DNA of 64,000 bases from Torreya grandis (Eukaryota; Streptophyta; Pinopsida; Cupressales; Taxaceae): the NCBI GenBank assembly GCA_037957365.1, contig JARHVA010002425.1:194001-258000 (forward strand), written 5' to 3'. The translations under genes and the position numbers were made by a program. The notes below the pieces were generated by a model, which saw only the letters and a list, made by a program, of their open reading frames with translations, did no database searches and was not told the DNA's origin. Positions 26,601 to 35,600 of the stretch are shown here, piece by piece (the first letter of the stretch is position 1; every line of letters begins with the position of its first letter).

Positions 26601-29600
26601 TTCCTGGTGAAGCTACTACCAAAAGCTTTATTACTAGAAAGAATAGATCGTATGGGTAATCAAAGGGAAATATCCAAGTAAAAGTTTATATGCGAAAACC
26701 AAGAATGGGTAACTTTTCCTTGGCATTTTGAAGAAATAAGATTTAGGTTTTGTTTATGTTAATGACTCTTTTGAATAATAGGCATGTTAAAGTGCAGACA
26801 CCAATATGAGAATATCATTTTGTTTAGTGAGTATAGGTGTATCTTTTTTAAATACTGGCATGCTTGGTAACCATGCTTAAGTTGTCTTTTAGAAAAATCC
26901 ATAGCATATTCACACCCTAGACAAAAAAATTACTTTTAAGTTGTCTTTTAATATATTTTCCAAAAAAATTGTAGAAAGGAACATTTTGCATTTTCAACGA
27001 AATGTTAGCATAAAGAAAATTAAAAAGTTCCAAGGAAAGTTATACCATTTAATATTTGCTAGTCGGATAATTTTTTTACCAGTTTTCAAAAAGGTAGTTC
27101 TTTGCAATTGGCAATTGTTCCCAAAAACAGTAGCCGAATTTTTATATATCACTTACCAAAATTTAATATCTTCATTAAAATCTGTTACTAGTAGTAAATT
27201 CAATGCTCTTTTCAAATAATAGGTTTTATGAAATGGAACGATTTCCCAACTATTACATACTTACAAATTTTCAATAATTAACATTTGTCATTTACCCTAT
27301 AAGTAAGTACTCCATCTAGTGAAAGGAATAGGATGTCACCATTCTGCTGCCATCTGAAGTAGCAACGATCATAGTTACCATGTTTAAAATGTTTGGTAAG
27401 TTTGAGAGGGGAGAAGGTTTGCCAAAATGTTCTTTAGTTTTTCAAAGTTTTTTGACTTCAACCCCCAAGTTCAGACCAAACTCGTTTCATCAATCCAGAT
27501 TCCAAAAGGCTTGGATTTGGCCGAATCCATGTCAGGATCAGACAAACTATACCAATAAACATGTATACGAAATGATTTTTGCCTCCAGCATTGTTTTCAT
27601 TTTTCCATCAATCTGAATGGTTATAACTTATCATTATTAAATAAATTTAAATTAAACTGAAACTTAGGTCGAAGTGTGTTTCTTCCCCAAAGAAAGACAA
27701 GTTGTTTTTCCATTGCTACCTGTGGCTTCTGGCTCCATTTGATAGATCAAAAAAATTTGAACTTAAGAAATCCCGCCATGTCTCACACAGCAAGGCATTT
27801 TAAAAGCATTGCATGTCAAAAACCCATTTCAGACTTGTCTAAATTGAATTTGATCACATTTTTCTTTCTGATGCTTTTATTTATGTTTAAACCCACCTCT
27901 TATGCTGCAGTCCGTTGGTTAAATGCTCACATCTGAAAAATCATTGTTTCAATTCAATCAGGAGCATTAATTGCATAATAGTATCCAAGAAAACAAAATT
28001 ATTCCCATATAAACAAAATAAATGTATGACAAATATCTGCGACTGTTTGAAAACTTAAACCTAAGAAGCAGCTCACACTGTAATATTTTTCAAAACCTGA
28101 AAAGTTAACAGAGGCAAGAAGCAACTTAACATTCAATATTCTAGCATCATGAGGGATTCCAAACATTTGTATAATGCCACAAATATTGATGTTGGAAACA
28201 AGGAAAATAAGGTACATGAGCGTAAATTGTGAGAAATAAAATCCTTACCAGCAATCCTTCCTCTCGTAAAATGTCTCTCGTGGCCTGTAAGATACCGGTA
28301 TACTTGGATATCCCATAAGCACCTTTATTTGATAAAAGACGAACAGTTGTTGGCTCGAGTTGAACCTATCAAATTCATCCAACATCCCACATCTCCTCAT
28401 TCTTACATAAATTTAAGACACCTAATCATTATTGAAATTGAAATTCAACCTATAATGTACGTTGAAGTCAGTTCCTTACATTAAAAATTTGAAAATCACG
28501 ATAATGTTTGAGATCAAATTTTGTCAGATTGAAGCTTAACGTTTATTGTAGGTCACATACCAATATTTATATTAAAAATTAGAATTTCAAAACAATATCG
28601 TAGGTCAAGTTTCCTGCAAATTGAATATCAACTTTTAATGTAGGTCACAATTCCCTATAGATATTTAAATTTCGAAAAACATAATAATACTTGAAATTTG
28701 AAATAATTAAAAAATAATAATAATGACAATCCCATAAAGTTCAAATTTGTATTTCAGTGCAGGTCACAGACCAATATTTATTTTCAGACTTCAAAAATCA
28801 CAGCAATTTTTTAGGTCAAATTTACATCACATTGAAAATTAACTTCTAATGTAGGTCACAGACCAAATTTTTCATTGAAAATCACAATAATGTTTTAGGG
28901 CAGGCTTCCCTTAGATAGAAATTTGATTTTTGTAATAGGTCAAAGTTACTTAGGTTCAAAAATCAAAAATCAAATCAAAATATTGGGTCAAGTTTCCATC
29001 GGTTTTCAATGCAACTTTCATTGCAGGTCACAGCCAATATTTACGTTTAACATTTAAAATGCTAAATAATATGTTAGGTCAAGTTTCCAATAAATTGATA
29101 TTGAGTCCTGACATTTAGTGAAGGTCACAGTCCAATATTTATGTTTAAATTTCAATAAATACAACATTATTTGAGGTCTAGTTCCTGTCCGTAGAAAATT
29201 TGACATCTATTGTAGGTCATATTCTAAAATTTATGTTCAAATTTCAAAAATCACAACAATATTATAGGTCAATGTTCGTCAGATTTAAATTCCACTTTTA
29301 TTGTAGGTCACAGTCGAAAAATTTATGCTCAAAATTCAAATTTCCAAATATTGATGGTTAAAAATCGCTATAATATTTTATATCAAGTTTCTCTCATAAA
29401 CCGCAGTCCCAAATTTATGTCAAAAACATAAAACCACAGCAACATTTTAATAACTTTTTGCTACAGTGATATGACTGTTATTGTGGAACAGAGTCCATTA
29501 TTTACGGTTAAAACATAACAATCACAGTAATCTGTTAAGTCAAGGTTCCTTTATACTGAAATTCAGCATTTATTGCAGCTCACTGACAAATTTTTCTATT

Positions 29601-32600
29601 CGCTTTCAAAATTACCTTAACCTTTAAATTATGTCAAAAATTGAAAACATCAGAACAACATTTTAGGCCAAGTTTCAGTCAAATTGAATTTCAACTTTTT
29701 TATAAAGTCACAAACCAGTATTCACATTTAAAATTCAAAAATCACAATAATATTTTAGATCAGGTTTCCAGCAGATTTAAATTCTAAATTTACTGTAGGT
29801 CACAGTCCAATAACCATGTTCAACATTCAAAAATCACAATGCTTTTAGGTTAAATTTCTGCAATATTGAAATGCAATTTTTGTACAGGTGTCAGTCCAAT
29901 ATTCAAATTTAAAATTAAAAAATCGCTATAATAATTTATGTCAAGTTTCCTGCAGATTTTAATTTCAGTTTTACTATAGGTCACAGTCTAATATTTAGGT
30001 TCAAATTTCAAAAACACAGAATAATAGTTTAGTTCAGGTTTCCATTAGATTGAATTTGCCTTTCCTTGTAGGTCACAGTCCAATATTCACATTTAAAATT
30101 CTAAAATCACTATAATATCTTAGGTCATGTTTCCGGCAGATTTGAATTCCAATTTTAAAGCAGGTCACAGTGCACTATTCAAATTTCAAAAATACTGAAT
30201 TATAGTTTGCATCAAGTTTCCCACAGATTTAAATTCCAGTTTTATTGGTCACAGTTGTATAGTAAGAAACGTAGTGGGAGGTACCCATTTTGCATTAAAA
30301 CATGCTGAAACAGGAATGTGACGAGGACTCTGTTTCGGAGGGGAAAGGCTTCTGCTGCAACAGCAGCTGCAACAATGCTGCAATGCCATCTGTTGGGAAA
30401 ACACCAAAATGACTAAAGTTTATAAAGTCTAATGTTTTTATTTGAATTTTTTATTTTTATTACTATTTTTAATTTTAATTTATTTAATATATCTTTTAAA
30501 GAATAAAATCTCGTGACTTCAATTTAAATAAATTGAGCAAGTTGGTACATGAATTTTATTAAAATTGACCTGTGAATAAACAATTGCAAAACCATAAAAT
30601 GCAAACGAACTCTAAAAATACTTCAATGAGTTAATTATATTCATCACACAGAGAGTTAGATATATAGGCTTGATCTCCTACAACCGAGGAGTCAACTCTC
30701 ATGTTCTACAAGCAGTCAGCTAATCCCTATTGTCACTCTTCTATCCTAATTTAGAGATGAGTTCTTACTGCAACTCATACACACACACACACACACACAA
30801 TGATTCCCAATAATACTATGACTAATATTAAAATAATACAACACTGGACTATGCTGTACTATCCAAGGTATATCTCCAACATTCCCCTCTTAGTAAAAAC
30901 ATAGCTCAAAAGGAAAGGAACAGTGCCGCAAGAAAACTAAGACATGCACCAATTTGAGACGAACAACATTGGATGGGAATATATCACCAATCCAACAGGG
31001 ATGGTACAAAGTAGGACATGCACTTAGTTCATACCAATTACAACTATAGTGGGAACAACCTCTCTACCACTCTGATTAGGGATAGAAACATACATACATC
31101 CTAGATCACACAAACAATCATGGATAGTGACAAACATGTTATCCAGAAGTGTGAACGGGCATACACAGTTCACAACTAGATCAGTTGGACTAAGCCTTAC
31201 TGACCTTTACAACAACGAGTAGGGACATACACTCTACTCACTAAAAGTGTGGCATGGGCCTCCACCTCTCTTTGGTTTTGCTACTTTCGTTGGCTAGGCC
31301 TAACCGAGCAGATATAGATCAACTTGTGGGATTGAGTCCTCACTATGCCTTTGGTGGGTGCTAACCACCTCACTAAACATCACATAAGCAACAGCTACAC
31401 TAGATCATTGTCACTCAAACACGAACAACATGGTGAACATTGCAATGAACACCATCCAAGAAGTGTAGGTTTCTAAATGTCTGAAGCCAAATTACATCAT
31501 CACTGCCACTGATGACTAACAATTCTTCAAACTCTGTAGTTTTTTGGGCACATTTGTTTTGCCACTATAGAAAACTGATAATATCTGAGTTAGCGGTGAA
31601 CTTGAGATAGTGATTGGTCTCATTTCTTTGTTTCCTCGAGCCTCCTATCAATTTGGCTCAATCAGCCAAATGGATTTTAATGCTTAACGGTTGTAGCATC
31701 GTGTTTAGATATTATTTTCCATAAAATTCCCCCGACAAGCAAAAACACTTGTATGGGTGTCAGGTACAACCAACAATGCACCCATGTACAAATTGTCTTT
31801 TTGGCTCGTTTATTTATAGGAAAAAAATTGTTTCACACAAACAGTAAGGTTTTAATCTAAATTATTTTCCCAAAATGATTAAAATGTTATTTTATGATAC
31901 ATGACAAATTTGTACCAGGAACCGCCTCTCAGTTTGAAAGTTACAGAATTAATTCAATTTCCCCAAGTAAACATGGAAAAGAATATTAAAATTTGGTATG
32001 TGAATAAACAATTGCAAAACACATAATGCAAATGAACTCTAAAAATACTTCAATGGATTAATTATATTCATCAAACAAAGAGTTGCATATATAGGCTTGA
32101 TCTCCTACAACCAAGAAGTCAACTCTCATCTTCTACAAACACTAACCTAATCTCTATTCTCACTATTCTAACCTAAACTAGAAGTGATTTGTTACTACAA
32201 CTCACATACACACACACTATGTCTCCCCACATGGCCCTAACTCAACTCGAGTTAGCCCTAAACTCAACCAGGGTTAACCTAAACCTAACCACCGTTAACT
32301 CTAACCTAACTACACTTAGATTAGAGTTAATTTCGTAGGCTATAAATACAATGCCATACCCCTTCATTTCTAAGCTTGGATATTGTAGAGTTATTATGCA
32401 AGATTTACTCCATAAGCCTCATGCAAGTAATGTTACCATGCCCAAATCTTAAGCCAAGCAATCACAAGCCAAGGTGCCAAGGAAAAGTGAAGCCAACAAA
32501 GCTCCATTGATGAAGATTTCTTGATGCACAAGCCAAGCAAGCCATTCAACAAACCATTTGGAGCTCCAAGGAAGGTAAACGAGCGCTTCTTTTATGTTTT

Positions 32601-35600
32601 AGTTGTATTTCCATATGCATGTTTCTTACCAAAGCTCTCCCTAGTGTCTAGGCTGGAGGTGTTAGGATTTTAGTGTGTTATTGTGATTTTATTTATTGGA
32701 CTAACACAAAGACTAACCTCCCCTCTACGTATTCCTTGTTCACAGCTTCTAGCATTGCAACATCTATGGAAATATAATTGGACTATCTAGATGATATATG
32801 TTTTTAGAGTACTTATATATCCTACACTTTAAAATTTTATTATTTTATACACTTTTGCAATCATTAAATCATAAGTAATGATGTAAATATTTTATGTACA
32901 TTTCTTTTTATCTTAAAATAAACTTCTAATAATATTATGACTCCTAATAACATTATGGCTAATATTAGATTAAATACTATGACTCCTAATAATATTATGA
33001 CTAACATTAGATAAATACAATATTGGATTAGATTAAATACAATGACTCCTAATAATATTATGACTAACATTAGATTAATACAATATTGGATTAGATTAAA
33101 TAATATCCTCCTAATAATATTATGACTACCATTAGATTAATACAATATTGGACTACGTTGTACTAAGGTAAATCTTCAACAAATTTGAAAGAATTAACCA
33201 AATGTGAAATTTTTTTTGGATAGATATTCGCTTTTGGCTGGAGCTAAAACCGGATTTGAGACACAACAAGGGGTCTAATCCCTAGAAATCAAATAAACCA
33301 AGACACCCAAGTATGGAAGATCCATAGCCCAAGAAAAAGAACACAGCATAAAACAAGCAGGAGTACAAGATAAGACCAAACAAATGCTGAGGCAAAGAGC
33401 CCAACAAGGCTAAGAAAATTGCCTCACAGCAAAGCACCAACCAAAAACGGAACAGAACTGTAAACAAGCAGAAGATGGTGACTACCTTGCCAAAGCAAAA
33501 ACCCAACCATCAACGTAAATACTCACCCTCAGGTTGCAAGAGTGTACCTTCCCTTATTGGAAAGTAGGATGTCCAAAGTCCACTGTGTACCGTTGTTGAT
33601 GGAGCTTAGGGCATCTAATTGCAGTACTTCCACCCTAGACTTTCTGCCTCTTTTACCTTTCTTACTACAGTTTGGTTTTGAGAGCAAACAACGACGTGGA
33701 GCAAGGGTCAAAATCTCTCTTGAGCACAAATGATCGCCTTCGTCCTCCTGAAGAGAGGCATCACTCACTTCAAGACCATCTTCAAGGAAAGAGTCTTCGA
33801 CTTTTGGAATCCCTTGTCATTGAAGGTTATCCTGCCCTTTTGAACAAATAGGATATTACCTTTGCTCAACATAAAAACTCTCCACCTTTTGGCTACCCAA
33901 AACCCCTTTAGTGTTGGACGGAGATAGTTGCTCCAGCTCATGAAGACCATGCTACAAAACAATTACCGGAATCCCCTGAGAGAATTCCTTTGCGGCCAAA
34001 GGAGCCACCAAGGAGGACTTCCAACCCTTTGTCGAAGGAAAAAGAGGTTCCTTTTCAGCTGTTGGAGGAGAAAAGCCATGATTATCAACAAAATCCTTAC
34101 CCAGGTTGGAAGAACCGAGCAAAGGATCAACACCTTGGCCAATGGAAAGGCAACAAGAAGCAGCAATTTTTTTAAATCAATTAACAACATCCAAGTTGGG
34201 GCATCCAATCTTTCTCACCCATTTTTTCAAGGAGAGTCAAATCCTGCACAATATTTCCTTGGACACGCCGCCACTTTGTGCCCAACATGATTGCACTTGA
34301 AGAATCTTAAAGGCAGCGCTTCGTATTTGATGAACTAAGTCCAAAAGTCGTGGGAGGATAGGAGCTTGACGAAATGATGGAAGGGTTTTGAGAAGTCGGT
34401 CCTGACACAAACCCTTACAAATCTCTTCAAAACATCAATGTCCTGATCAAATTTGACGAAAACCCCTATCATGTTGACCAACTACTACAACATGCCAACA
34501 TCACTCACTTCAAGACCGTCTTCAAGGAAAGAGACTTCGACTTTTGAAATCCCGTCGTTGAAGGTTGTCCTGCCCTTTTGAATGAATAGGATACTGCCTT
34601 TGCTCAACATAAAAACCCTCCACCTATTGGCTGCCTGAAACCCCTTTAGTGTTGGACGGAGATAGTTGTTCCAGCTCATGAAGACCATGCTACAAAATGA
34701 GATAGTTGTTCCAACTCATGAAGACCATGCTACGAAATAGTTACCGGAATCCCCTGAGAGGATTCCTTTGCGGCCAAAGGAGCCACCAAGGAGGACTTCC
34801 AACCATCTGCCTAAGGAAAAAGAGGTTCCTTTTCAGCTGCTGGAGGAGAAAAGCCATGATTATCAACAAAATCCTTGCCCAGGTTGGAAGAACCCAGCAG
34901 AGGATCAACACCTTGGCCAGTGGAAAGGCAACAAGAAGTAGCAATTTTTTTAAAATTGGTTAACATCCAAGTTGGGGCATCCAATCTTTCTCACCCATTT
35001 TTTCAAGAAAGGAGAGTCAAATCCTGCACAAATTTTCCTTGGACACGCCACCACTTTGTGCCCAAAGTGATTGCACTTGAACCATCTGAAAGGCAACCCT
35101 TTGTAGTTGATGAACTGTGTCCAAGAGTCGTGGGAGGAAAGGAGCTTAACAAAATGATGGAAGGGTTTTGAGAAGTCAGTCATGACACAAACCCTTACAA
35201 ATCTCTTCAGAACATCCATGTCTTGATCAAATTTGACGAAAACCCCTATCGTGCTGACCAATTGCTGAAACATCCCAGCATCACGTATGACCAAAGGAAG
35301 ATTGTATAACCTGGTCCAGATTGGAGCCTTCGAAACCACTATAGCAGTTGAATCAAAAAAGGGGACCCAAGTGCACATAAACACACAGTGGTTTCTTGCA
35401 AACCAGGGACCATTATTCCACATGAAATCCTGATTATCCATTGTTTGGAAAAGGACCGAAAAGAAACCATTATGAAGCAAAGAAAGGGAGAACTCTGCAA
35501 GTTTAGGCCAGACACCTTTCAACCATTGAGAAAGCTCTTCCCAAGAGGTATGCTTTCCCAAACGTCTGAAAATAAGGGTTTTACAACCCAAAACCTCATC

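Larger units (their letters stand above)
23352..28248 (-). other. Carrier gene intron 2 (4.9 kb)
   Basis: GT-AG intron. It contains the plus-strand protein-like segment at 24951-26009 described separately; the rest is AT-rich with no recognisable gene. Confidence 0.7.
30391..33182 (-). mobile_element. LTR-type non-autonomous element, minus strand
   Basis: The left repeat (30391 to about 30884) starts TGTTGGG and ends TCTCCAACA, i.e. TG...CA. Just beyond it the plus strand has TTCCCCTCTTAG, which on the minus strand is the purine tract CTAAGAGGGGAA expected before a 3' LTR. The right repeat ends at about 33182 (CTTCAACA) with the matching preceding phrase TGGACTA-GTTGTACTA. A long shared block lies inside both (30565-30790 and 31995-32215, e.g. 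ATAGGCTTGATCTCCTACAA). Only about 1 kb lies between the repeats, and it has no gag or pol frame. The right repeat is swollen by an insertion (about 32216-32930) and by a minisatellite. The exact inner edge of the right repeat is unclear. Confidence 0.55.

Noticed and set aside
32235..32310. Telomere-like AACCTAAACCTAACC words
   Set aside because: Irregular, not a run of the plant heptamer; part of an AT-rich LTR-like insert.
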